From assembly GCA_963693305.1 (NCBI GenBank), contig OY855906.1:3812001-3876000 (forward strand): a stretch of 64,000 nt of DNA. The letters run 5' to 3'. The notes beneath the pieces are model-generated. The model was not told the DNA's origin, did no database searches, and saw nothing but the letters and a program-made list of their open reading frames with translations. Shown here one piece after another: positions 46,106-57,495 of the stretch (position 1 is the first letter of the stretch; each line of letters begins with the position of its first letter). Source of the stretch: Meandrina meandrites. Taxonomy: Eukaryota; Cnidaria; Anthozoa; Scleractinia; Meandrinidae. The position numbers and the translations under genes are program-made.

Positions 46106-47067
46106 ATTTGTGTCCCGCAGGGTTTTTACCCACGCGCTCGGAATCGATCACGATCAAACATATGCCGACAAAACATTTCAGACAAAATATTTCCTACAAT
46201 CCTTAAGTGAAGTGGCATTTTTATTTTTTTGCAGCTTAAATGCTTAAGGTAGACCAGCATTTTGATAATACTGCATTTCAATTAAATCATTTTGTTCCAT
46301 GCGTTGTTGTAAATGTATGTAATGTCCCGATCAGTATTAAATCACTTAGACAACATGTGAGTATTATTTATACCACTCAGTGTTAAATATAAACAAGAGA
46401 CTCGGATGAGAAATAATATTCAAAACTAAGCCTGCAAACAAAATATAATGGAATGAATAAAGAAACGTTGAAATACAACGTTATCGATCAAAATACTCAT
46501 CTCGCTTATGAGCTAAAACCATGAAATTGATGCTTCGCATCGAGTTCCGAGGAAATATGTTTCTGATACCATAATTGATTATGGTCACGTGGGTTTAATT
46601 TGTCAATTGTGAGGCGTTGCGTGGTTGAACAAATAAATTTGGGGTGAATAATCAGGGAAAGGCCCGATCTAAACAAATATTAACACACAATAGAAAGTTT
46701 GCAGTTGAGCATATTTCACCCTCTCATTTGGTTCATAGCGACTGAGGCGTATGTTTGCTGGAGAAAGTGAGGTAAGATCAGTTTGGGATGTATATAGTTG
46801 GTCAAATTTGTTTCTTTGAACTAAAATAGAAAGTTCATTTAAAATTGAAAAACCGACCGTATATCCTGTTTTTATGCAAGGTTTCTTTTTCACTTGAGTT
46901 TAGAAGGGATCTACAGTACATTTTGAAACATTTAATTCACGGACAACCGAAGTAGGTAAAAGACGTCACTGATTTCAGCACTACCGAGAAATACTTTATA
47001 GTCGACCGCAGATCATGCAGTCGACCGCAGAACATGCAGGTTAAGTTGTTTTATTTTAAACAACAGC

Positions 47068-47100
47068 CTGAAGAAGATCAGTGAAACTGATCGAAACGTC
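47068..47100 (+). ncRNA. Hammerhead ribozyme-like core
   Basis: CTGAAGA (47068-47074), a hairpin GATCAG-TGAAA-CTGATC (47076-47092) with a perfect 6 bp stem, then GAAAC and GTC (47093-47100). This is the conserved layout of a hammerhead core (CUGANGA, stem II, GAAA, then the NUH cleavage triplet). Stem III would be only one base pair, as described for the minimal forms linked to Penelope-like elements. Cleavage activity is not shown. No surrounding PLE frame is seen here. Confidence 0.5.
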
Positions 47101-47297
47101 GATTTTAAATATTCTTAACCTCGGAAAAGATCCCGGAAAACAGTGATAATTTTAATTTCTTAAGATGAGAGGTGAAAGTTTCAGAACTTGGCGAACTTAG
47201 CATGTTACATGAACTCTGTAGAAATATGCTGCCTTAAGTATAAGGTGTATGCTTTGCGCTAGAGAACGCTCATTTGAAATGTGTTACATCCTCCGTC

Positions 47298-47455
47298 GGT
47301 CATCCTCTGAGACTCAGGGGCAGTTAGTGGGGGCGAGGGAAAGTCGTAACGGGCGAAAAAAAATTCGGCGAAGATTGACTTTTCTTCGCCGATTTTGTTT
47401 TCGTCCGTTACGACTTTCCCTTGCCACCACTAACTGCCCCTGGCTCTCCGAGGAT
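47298..47455. repeat. Fold-back (long hairpin) repeat
   Basis: CAGGGGCAGTTAGTGG.GGCGAGGGAAAGTCGTAACGG and onward is matched in reverse by the right arm, with the centre near 47380. Arms are about 70 bases with few mismatches. In block 1 only the right arm is present (about 10115-10175). Confidence 0.75.
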
Positions 47456-49346
47456 CAATGTGTTGTTGACGGTGGGGAGAAGTTGCAGTTTCAAAGTCAG
47501 AGTTAAACAAACGCTATATCGAGATCTTTGCGAGAACAATGATTTTCCATGAATTAAAATGTATCAAGTATTTCTTGTCGGTGTCAATGTGGTCTTGAAC
47601 TCGCTATCTTGATTATTAGTACGGATTGAAAGTAGGCTGGTTCTTGTTCGACTTCCTATCATCTCACCTTTATTGTCGTTCCTTGACTTCTTTTTCCTGA
47701 TGAGAATTCAATGAAAAAAAAATCCATCGAATTCTGCTTGTTTTGTCTGGTTTGAAGACGATTTGTCGATATAACTGCGAGTACGACACGGCGTAGCCGC
47801 CGCGGTTTTGGAGCGAAATTTGGATATAGTTTTTTTTGGTGAAAGCTCTGCTACAACATTTTTTGGCTAAGAAAATCAAACACACGCCGGTTATTCTGAG
47901 TTGTAAAAAAATGCGATTGACACACATGTTTTACTTACACACAGATTGGGTAAGTTCATTCAAAACATCAGGCAGGGCCTTGGAAAAAGAGGCCCTGAAG
48001 ACAATGGGTTAAATGGTTGACAAAAAAACTCATAATCCTTAACAGATATGCTATTAAGATCATTTATCATTAACAAAATTGACTCAAAACTTAAGGCAGG
48101 AGAAGCGGGCCTAAATTTCCAGTTTGTGAATCCACGCGGTGAAAGCGCGCGTGGCTGCTACGTGTTTCCCGCGAAGAAGACGTGTAGCGTGGGTTACTCA
48201 TGGGCGCGATCAACCTCGTTCCCAGCCGCCATCTTGAAAGCGGAGTAGACCCTGGGAACGAGGTTGGGGTTGGGGGAGGGCCCAGGGGCGCGACAAAATG
48301 GAGTTGAATTTCCCGCCCCACGTACAGTAAAGATTTTGATAGCTTTAAATCAGCAAGGGATTATTCACTAAAAATCATCGATAGCCAGGAAAAGGATTTT
48401 ATTTTCAGGCCAAGGTAAACTGGCATTCTATTTCTTCCCTGGTCATGCGTAGAAAATTCTCGTTCCTTGTTTTGTCATGTAGCCTAAATCTTTGCTGCTC
48501 GGGACGTTTTTGTGTTTTAAAATTTTCTGACCAACTGATAGAAAGATTTTGGCAAGAACTATTCAGTTTTTTCAGTTTTAGGGTTGATAAAAATGAAAAC
48601 TTCAATACGGCCGGCAGAAGTTCATAGGCTAGAAGTCTATGATATCTCCGGTAATGGGCCTTGAGAAATGTTGCTAGTAGGCTATTTTCAGAACTTCTCA
48701 GTTTTCCGCCAACCAATAGCCAGTCACTTTGAAGTATTTACCGTTCGCTCGTGGAATGATACGAGTAGCGCTGCAAGATGTTTAGGCCACTTTGTATCGG
48801 TGATAAGATGCTCTCGAGCTGTTACAGTATTAGCCTTCTCCCTTTCCTCTTTGTTTCTCAGTTGTTCCTGGTCTCTTTCAAGACGCGATGTCATACATTT
48901 TCTTGCTTTAGTCGCAAGTCTGGAGAGAAGCGCTTGCCTCCCGTTTAGACCTGGTTTATTGGGTTTACCTCAGTTCCTTCGTCTTGATTGCTCTATGACG
49001 CGTCGCTATCGAAATTCTCCGGGCTCATGGTGAAACATTTTTTCGCTTGTTCCCTTGCATTTCTTTTCATAGTCCACCAAAATGAAGGGCACTCACAAAA
49101 CAATAACGACCGCGACTGACCGCGATCGAAAGCCAATGATGAAGACGCCATCTTTTCTTTGCAATAAACTACATCATTTTCTCACGCGCATGGTTTGTTT
49201 TTAGATTTTTAAAATCGTCTACTCGCGGAAGAGTTTGCCGAGCTCGAAAACTGTGATTACGAGTCTGAGAACTAAGTAGCCATTACCTTATGCTTGGCTC
49301 TGATATGTTCTGATAACATTTAAAAATTTCAGATTCAGTGACAACC

Positions 49347-52300
49347 ATGCGAGTTTTTACAATCATTCAGTTGCTGTTCTTATTCGGGACCAGTCCCGGC
49401 AGAGGTCAGCAGTGTACGGAACAAGACTGGAGCAGCACGTTTGGAAATGCTGGCGATTTCACTTCCCAGTGCCAAGATGATGTCTCCTATGTGAGTGGAA
49501 TGAGGAGCGGAGGATATGATGTTCAGCTGGAAAATGGACCAGCCGTCATTAAGGCCGCCACATGCTGTGCAGTTAATCAGCCATATTCCCAGGAAGGAAA
49601 TGACTGTTATATGGAGGATTGGTGGAGCACTTTGCAAAGGTCAGTTATTAAGACCTGCAGAATATATTAGGGAAAGGCAAATGCCAATATTTAAGCTCTA
49701 TTAAGCTCTAAGCCCTATTTAGGGGAGCAGGGGTGGCGCAGTGGTGAGAGCGCTCGCCTCCCACCAATGTGGCCCGGGTTCGATTCCGGCCTGGTATCAT
49801 ATGTGGGTTGAGTTTGTTGTTGGTTCTCGTCCTTGCTCCGAGGGTTTTTCTCCGGGTTCTCCGGTTTTCCTCCCTCCATAAAAACTAACACTTCCAAATT
49901 CCAATTCGATATGGAGTACACAGTGTCCCCAATTAGCACACCAGTGCTAAATACATTTGACACTTAAATAAAGTGATTTATTATTTATTTATCTATTTTA
50001 CACCTGCTGGGAAAACTTGGTAAACTTGGTACATTTATACCGGCATTCGATTGTATTTCTAAGATCATGATAATTTATTTCATTCTCCCTGTTCAGAGAT
50101 GACGTGTGGGCAACATGTCTACGTGATGGTTATTTCTTCCACGGATTTTTCACCGTTGGGCGAAATTTCTTGGCTGACATTGGGCAGGGTCAGTGTTGTA
50201 AACCGGATAGCCATCCAGATCAAGACGGCCCCTGTAGGGAAGTTGATGTGGATTTCACAGAAGATGGAACAGAACAGTGTCCTGACGGGTTTTTCATGAA
50301 AGGATTGTATAAAGCAAAATGTTCTACTATTGACTGTCTAACTCAAATCAGATGCTGCCGAATGGTTCCAGGTAAGAAAATTGTGTTAGTTCCCTTCCTA
50401 AAAAAGTTTTAAACAGGGCGCCGCTCCGCCTCCGGTCTAAGGCGGGGGTACACCCGAATTTGAGTGAAATTTTAAGAGGTTTATAGAAGGGATAGAAGAA
50501 AGAAAATTATTTTTGGAACACCACCAGACAGTTGACTCCCACGCAAGAGCACCCCAGGTTGTCAGGGGACTGTTTTGGTGTCCATCTACTAATTTTTAAC
50601 TTCAAGTTCTAATTTTAAAATCACATTAAATCTTAAATATTTCTTATTTCTCCAAATTTTACTAATCTTTTTGAGAAAAACTATCTCTTCCCAAAAATCA
50701 CCCAACAATTTACAAAACACCGCTAAACATAGCTTTGTGGAATGAGCATAGGGTCTTTGGATTACTTGAAACTCGAACGAGATATTCGCATTAAACCCAA
50801 GTTTAGCGGTGGAAAAACGGGCTTCAGGTGTACACCCACCTTAACCCCTTCGTACACTTTCGATAGAAAATGGTCCCCCTTTCACATTTTGACAGAAGGG
50901 ATGCTGCATCTCTTTTCTTATTTTTTTTTTGCTTGAATCAGACTCCTTTAAATATTTTCATAAATTGACCGTTTGGTGGGTCTCGTCGAGATATGTTGAA
51001 AGGTCCTTTTAAATTTTCTCTACCCGTTTCTATACTCCAACCCGTGAAATCCCTATCTCTTTAAATACCTACAGTCTAAAAAAGTACGTCTTACAGGTGG
51101 AGCCTCCCCACCCCACCCCCAACCGTGTGTTAGTTCACTGGTTTTGTAATGACTCTCACGGCATATCGAAACGCAAGACAACCACATCTGGTTTATCACA
51201 AAATAATTAAAAGCAAAACTTGAAGGCGGATTCAAGTCCAGGCCCTTGAGATTGAAAGGCAAGAATTCCCAGTATGCCACGAGTATAATACCATTCCACT
51301 TTATCGGACACCATAGTCAGAAAAATAGCGAAATAATTATAATAAAAAAAACATGAGCATAAACGCTATCTGAAATTGAGCCCGCATAGACTCAACCGCG
51401 GCCATTATTGCTGTGTTTATTTCCGGTTCTCTCTCTCACACAGGAAGAGTTGATGGCGGTTACTCAGAGTGGGGAGACTGGAGTGACTGTCCTGTAACTT
51501 GTGGGGGTGGTACTCAAATTCGACAACGCAGCTGTACAAACCCACCGCCATCAGGAGATGGAAACAACTGTGTAAACCTAGGTCCACCTGTTCAGGTGCA
51601 ACGTTGTAATGTGAATCCGTGTCCAGGTACGTTGTGTTTAATATGGAATGATTACACGAGGTAAATGTAAAAGGAAGGAATTCGTGAATTACAAGGGGAC
51701 TCAAATTACACAGTTCAGACGGCTACCTGAAGACGTTTGGTTTGGCCAGCCGAAATATACTGCAAAATTTAAAGTCATTCTACGTTGTATCGGTCTCTGC
51801 TTTATAAAAATTCTTCATTTTATGTGTTAAGCCGATTAGATCACTTGTCACGACGATTTTATTAACAATTTTCAACAGCTTTATTTCTGCTTCGTTTTCA
51901 CTGGGTTTTTTCTCCGTCGCTCACTTTTACAACACTTTCTCTCACTCGCCATCGTGCTCACCGAAAACCTATTCAAACCAGTCCCACTGACGTCATCGCG
52001 CGTGACTCAAATTAAGTCACGCCACTCTCATTCGTCCCGACAAACTATTGATCCAACGTATACCAGTAGGATCATCGTCCACGATTGCTGCTTGCTTAAG
52101 CATTTATGAATATATTAGATTACTGAAGAACTTATAGGGGTAACACTCACATTCACTCAGTAGCGCTCGTTACCGTTTGAAAAAAAAAATACAAACATTA
52201 AAAGTTAAGCTAGCAGCTAAGGGATTAAAACTTAAATTCTCAAGCAATGATGCCTATGTTACTACCATCACTGATTTTCGTCGCTAAAAATTGACCTCTA

Positions 52301-54939
52301 ATGCCATTTATTAGCCTTTATCCCTAACTTTATTCATCCGCTTCATGCATGGTTTTTATTGTGAAATTTAACCGCTCAAAAAAATCAATTATTTTAAGTT
52401 TAGCAAGTCTTCTTACTGGTTTTATTTGATAACGCATGCACAGTTGATGGAGATTGGTCTGACTGGTCAGATTGGGGTGCCTGCAGTGCTCCATGCGGCG
52501 GTGGAACCCAACAGCGCAGTCGCACTTGCACCAATCCTCCTCCGTCTAATGGTGGAGCGCAGTGCAGTGGGGACTGGACCGAGTCTCAAAGGTGCAATGA
52601 CGACCCTTGCGGACGTGAGTAATAGAAAACAAAATATCCGAATTTCTTGTTATGTATTGGTCAGGTCGCGTAGTATGCAATCAACCAAAAAATAGAGTGA
52701 GAAAAATGAACCTAGGTCCCACGCTTAGCTTCGGTTGCGATTAATGGCGTCACAAATGGCAGAGAGAGAAGACACTCGGTGGAATTGCTATTTACATAGA
52801 CAGTTTTTTGATGGGGTGACTAAAATTCTATCTATATTTTTGTAAATCATTTAATAATTTAAAATGGTCCATTACTAATAATAGGCTATATTTAGAAAAA
52901 TTTATATATGTCAAAAACTAATGGAAAAATATGTCTGCATAGTAAATTACTGTCGTTTTGATATTTAAAGAAGACAGCCGTTTTGAGCACGCGCACGTCA
53001 CATAGATCAAAATTGACTGCATCTGTTTCTTTGTAAATTGTCAATTTGTAACGTCTTTGAATTGCATGGTCTAAGTTCTAAATCTTTGCACGCATTACGT
53101 GCGTATGTTTCAATATTTTCTTTTTCTTCTAGCTGTGAATGGTGGTTGGAGCCAGTGGTCATCTTGGTCAGACTGCACTTACAACTGCGGTGGAGGAAAA
53201 CAAACAAGAAGTCGCAGTTGCACCAATCCTCCACCTGCAAATGGCGGAAAAGACTGCCGTGGAAAAAAGTCCAGGTCGCAGTCATGCAACGAGCAGGAAT
53301 GCGGTAAATTCAGTTACTGATAGCTGGGCTGACGATAATAGCCACAAACAACATATAATAAACCAATCAAAAGTCGAAGATAAAATATGCCTGCATCTGA
53401 TTGGCTGAAAAGACAAAAACATCAGGAGTAACTGAACCAATGAAATAGCTTAGAAACACCAATCAAAGCAAATCAGAAAGTGCTTTCCAAAGTGATTTGA
53501 AACTCAGTCAGTCAGTCAATCCATCCATCCCTCCATCCGTCCGTCTGTCCGTTCGTCCGTCGATCAACCATCCATCCATCTAGCCGACAGTCCGTCCATT
53601 CGTACATCGATTCATTCACTTTTTGCTCATTCGTTCGTTTTTCCGGCCATCCACTCATTTAGTTTTTAAGTCGATTTTAGCTTGGGGCTAGCCTCTTAAA
53701 AGTTTATAGTCTCATTTTCTTTGCATTCAGAAAGGTAAAACCTCTACATTTTTTCTGCAAGCACATTGAACAGGCATAATTTTAGAAAAGTACAACTTCG
53801 TGCAAGGGAGCCAATTTCAGTGAGAAATGAACAAAAATAATAAACGACTCACCCTAGTACGGAGCGTGTCATTATAAATTAATATTTTGTTTCTTCTTCA
53901 GAGTTCAGCGACTGGAGCAAATGGGGAAAATGTAGCAAAACTTGCGGTTTTGGTACAAAGAAAAGAACAAGGACATGTACAAGTGCTCCACCCTGTAATG
54001 GAGACACTATAAAGACGAAGAAATGTGCGAAAAAGCCCTGCAGTGAGTATCTTTAATTAACTTCTCTGTTCTTGGTCTTGGCCCGTAAGATTCGTGAGTA
54101 GGTTATCTATACACCTTCCCTCACCATACAGTACTCAGGCGCGTCTAAACGAGTATACAGTGCACTCCTGATTAATACGATATGCAGAACAGGTGATTTT
54201 TCTTTGTAAAGACCATTGAAAGAGCTAGGCTTCTCGCTCTCGTTTTAATACGTGAATGGTCAATAAGGCACAGTCGAGTTGACTATCGCTCACAGAGGGC
54301 GAGTAGTGTACTTGTTTTAGGAGACACTCTAATGTATTGAAGTTCAACTGAAAAACCTACAATGTTATGTCAAGTCACGTGCGATCGTGTTCTATCAGCG
54401 CATATACAACAATGCAAGAACCAATCAGATTCGTGAATTTTCAATAGTACACGGGATAGAAGATAATTTTTAATATCCCAAGTTCATCTTCTAGCTAGCG
54501 TTTTTAGATCAATTAAGGTTCTACATTATCTGTACAAACCTGAAGAATGCTACTGATTTGAGACCAAATAGAAATCAAAAATAGTACAGTGACGCAGTGT
54601 TACGATTTTCCGTCTCCGAGAAATAGCCGATCCTGCGATTTGCCTTGCCAGATGTTGCTATGAAGACTGATGTGACGTTATGTATGTTCCAGGACGAGCT
54701 GCCATGAAATATATACGAATCAGAATCTCTTCTGCCACTTATAAATGAGGATCTGAAATGTAAAAGCGCAGTCGAATCCATTTTCTAAAAGGGCTGGATG
54801 AGTTTCTTGACAGCAACTACCCTTTTCCTGACTTTCGCTAAAATATCACAAGTCAAAACCGGAAACGAGGAGTCAAAGTTTTGGACAAGAGAAGGGTGAT
54901 CGAGATAAAGATCATTTTCATTTTATCTCTGCAGAATGA
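49347..54939 (+). CDS. Gene B-2: secreted four-repeat thrombospondin type 1 protein
   Basis: The exon structure is the same as B-1: 49347-49639, 50097-50371, 51444-51626, 52444-52614, 53133-53303, 53902-54042 and 54935-54939, joining to 412 codons with every exon the same length as in B-1. Signal peptide, Cys-rich domain and four TSP1 repeats are all kept. By eye I count 39 residue differences from B-1: 9 in exons 1-2 (about 189 residues), 6, 4 and 10 in TSP1-1 to -3, and 10 in the 47-residue TSP1-4. In TSP1-2 the O-fucose acceptor motif has become CSAPCG, and in TSP1-3 CTYNCG, so two of four acceptors are lost. Introns carry block-2-only inserts (SINE at 49730, MITE at 50441). An AATAAA lies at 55078-55083. 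Open frame and exact splice sites argue that it is functional. Confidence 0.88.
49730..49985 (+). mobile_element. tRNA-derived SINE in intron 1 of B-2
   Basis: The head GGGGTGGCGCAGTGGTGAG (box A), an anticodon-like CCC loop and GGGTTCGATTCC (box B) are followed by a body and the tail AAATAAAGTGATTTATTATT. Intron 1 of B-1 lacks it, so it arrived after the duplication. Confidence 0.85.
50441..50841. mobile_element. MITE in intron 2 of B-2 with TAA target duplication
   Basis: Ends GGCGGGGGTACACC and GGTGTACACCCACC are imperfect inverted repeats flanked by TAA (50438-50440, 50842-50844). Block 1 (about 13600) has the uninterrupted flank. A 3 bp TAA duplication fits PIF/Harbinger-type elements. 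There is no frame inside. Confidence 0.7.
53505..53670. repeat. Degenerate (TCCA/TCCG)n satellite, block 2 only
   Basis: A run of 4-base units such as CCATCCATCC, GTCCGTCCGT and CATTCATTC lies in the intron before the last TSP1 exon of B-2. The matching B-1 intron lacks it. Confidence 0.75.
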
Positions 54940-55077
54940 AGCAGCCAACAGACAGGATCAGGAAACACGGCGGTGCAAGATGTTCTAACAGAGGAATAAT
55001 ATAGGGTCAGATGTGGAATGATAAGGGCATATAATCATCATTATCGTCGGAATGTAATAACCTTAAGTTCTTAAGGA

Positions 55078-55083
55078 AATAAA
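55078..55083 (+). terminator. Poly(A) signal AATAAA of B-2
   Basis: Lies 138 bases behind the stop codon, at the same relative place as in B-1. Homology between the blocks ends at about 55192. Confidence 0.65.
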
Positions 55084-55194
55084 GCTTGTGGGTTCAATCA
55101 TTGAAGGGTGATCGTCCTCATTTAATATTTTTTCGTTTGCAATCAAGTTCGTTGGTGGCTGATAAATCAAACAAAACATACTGAGACTAAAACA

Positions 55195-55807
55195 CAGAGA
55201 GGAGGGGGACATTGGGATTTGCGATATTTTTCATGCGGTATTTCGGTAATTTTAATATTGAATTGCGGTATTGCGGTATTCTCCAAGCCTGCAGAATGTA
55301 TGCGTTTTCTTTACGTTTTGGTTGGCGATAGTCCGGCGGTATATAAACATATCCTTCGCTTTTTCCCTACCATTTTTAGCCGTTTCTTGTCGCTTCGGGA
55401 GCAACCTGAAACAGCCTTATTTTGTCACACATTTTAATCTACAATTTCACCGTTTTAACAACCATCTTAAAGCCGTGTCGTTGTTTCCACGGTCTCACGG
55501 CTCGTTTTTGCCTCTTTTTTTGCCCCCAATTGTCGACGAATCTACCAGCTTTACGGGCTCGCTCCTTGAGTGTTTGCAGAGGTGCATAAATTAAAACAAA
55601 ATTTTGCAGATGAAAACTTTTCATACCACCTTCCCCCCACCCCCTTTTTCCAGGAAAACTCAAAGTAATTTGTTTTGTATTGCGTTTGTTTGCAAGTAAG
55701 AGATGTCCTAACTGCCACCCTACCCTCTCCTCCCCCCCCCCCCCCCCCCCCACCCCTCGCATTAAGATCCTTGCTCTTCCTCTCGAGGACTCATCATATA
55801 CGCTACT
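55195..55807. other. Non-coding, homopolymer C run
   Basis: No exon is recognised. A run of about 18 C sits at 55733-55750. Block homology has already ended. Confidence 0.45.
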
Positions 55808-55808
55808 G

Positions 55809-57494
55809 GGCCCGGTTGCATAAAACGTCTACTTAAGTGCAAACTTAAGTAGGACACTTACGAGTCCGTTAAGGGTACACTTACGGGTGTTGCAAGGAAC
55901 ATACTTAGTGCACTCTTAAGTATTTGCCTTACGGGGTAACTTACGGGTTTACTTAAGGTCACACTTAATTTTGTTGTGGTCATTATATTAATGACTCCGA
56001 CTCTGTTTTTCAACTGATAAGTAACGAAAGTAGTGTCTGGTAGTTTGATTAGAACACTTTTAAACTTCTTTTAAATGAATAGGGAAAAGTCTGTTTTAAG
56101 ATAAAGCTAAATATCAAAAGAAATTTTTTTCATCATTTTATTTTGAAAAACTTAATCAAAGAGTTTCCTTTTTTTCACTAATTCCTGACTTGGTATTGAG
56201 CTACTCATTATTGATCTAGTCATATGTTTTTCGGCTACCTAACTAAAAAGTTTCAGAAGAGACTCGAAGGACAAGACCCATAATTTACGAGCTTGTAAAT
56301 AGGGTGTGTATAGGGCTAGAGTATGGCACAACACGAAACCACTCCCTTACAGCTGCACAGCAATTGACGATAGCGCTTCGTTGCTTAGAACGCAATAAAC
56401 GTAAATAAAAGACACAACTCTTAGGTCTCACTTAGTGCGACCAAAAGACGCCCCTGAACTAACTAAACAAGTCAGTGTTGTCTGTGAGATTCCACGTGAA
56501 TGCGGAAAAGTATATATTGGGGAAACAGGGAGAGCGATGCAAGAAAAGGATAAAAGAACACGACAGAGATATACGGTTTGCTCGTTCGCAAAACTCCGAA
56601 GTTTAAGAATACGCTAATGAAACGGAAATCAAGTTTATTGATGGTGACCCTCATTGGTAAACACGTTTAGTGCAAAAGAGCTACAACAAGGCTTACAAAT
56701 CGGTATTCTAAAAAAGATGGGCGTTCCTCTTGAAGAACTCCGATTCAAGGCAGAGAAAAGCTGCAATGTAATTGTAAGGTTGCCCTTAATTTGCTTTTTG
56801 ATATTTGGGACTTAACAATGGATTTTCAAATTGATTCCAAACATGAGGAAGTTGAAAATGATGATGCAGACGCCACTGGTGACAACGATACCGATGGCAT
56901 GTACCAAGACGGCAATGAAACTGAAGGGGTCGACAAAAACGTGTCGATATTTGAGGGTTAAGTTTTTCAAAGAATTTGTACTTCGATTCTAGGGAAGTAT
57001 CTTTGTGGATTTGAGAAAAGTATACATTCGAGTTTGAGTAAACAAGTGAGTGGAACTCATCAAGCCCGCTTAATTCTGTTTAATTATAGTATGAATCGTG
57101 TTTTTACTTTAATATCCATTTGACATGTTTGGGTTCCTTTTAAGGTTTAAAACGTGGGCAGTGGATCATAAATGGCATTATAAGTACTTCAACAAGAAAA
57201 TACCTTTTCCTTTGACCTGTTAGAAAAAGTTCGCGTTAACTTCACTAAAGATAAGGGGCCTATATAGGTCCCGTAAACTTACGGGCTGCTTTTGACGTAA
57301 AAAAAGTTTTATGCAACACCCGCAATTTCTGTTGCATAAACGACACTTAGGTGCACACTTACGAAAATCGTAAGTGCAGCCACTTACGTGCACTCCGTAA
57401 GTGGATCACTTAAGTGATTTAATGCAACTCACTTAAGTTATGAGTACACCTATGTGTACCCGTAAGTGTTACGGGCGTTTTATGCAACCGGGCC
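55809..57494. mobile_element. Decayed PIF/Harbinger-like DNA transposon
   Basis: GGCCCGGTTGCATAAAACG at the left is matched by the perfect reverse complement at the right, flanked by a possible 3 bp duplication CTG. Subterminal regions are crowded with CTTAAGT and ACTTACG motifs. Remnants of a Harbinger nuclease are seen: HSLTAAQQLTIALRCLERN (about 56340-56400) and an acidic tail MDFQIDSKHEEVENDDADA (from 56818). The middle of the transposase is missing. A PLE endonuclease fragment sits between them (about 56435-56690). Confidence 0.65.
56435..56690 (+). pseudogene. Penelope GIY-YIG fragment nested in the Harbinger-like element
   Basis: CGKVYIGETGRAMQEKDK is the GIY-YIG start of a PLE endonuclease. 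A frameshift then breaks it, with recognisable residues continuing in other frames. Confidence 0.65.
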
Positions 57495-57495
57495 C

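Larger units (their letters stand above)
41043..49346. other. Intergenic region between divergent genes A-2 and B-2
   Basis: It aligns with 6171-12550 but is about 1.9 kb longer because of insertions at 41690-44063, 44455-44815, about 45855-46125 and 47298-47385. It must contain the promoters of both genes. No host exon is recognised. Confidence 0.5.
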
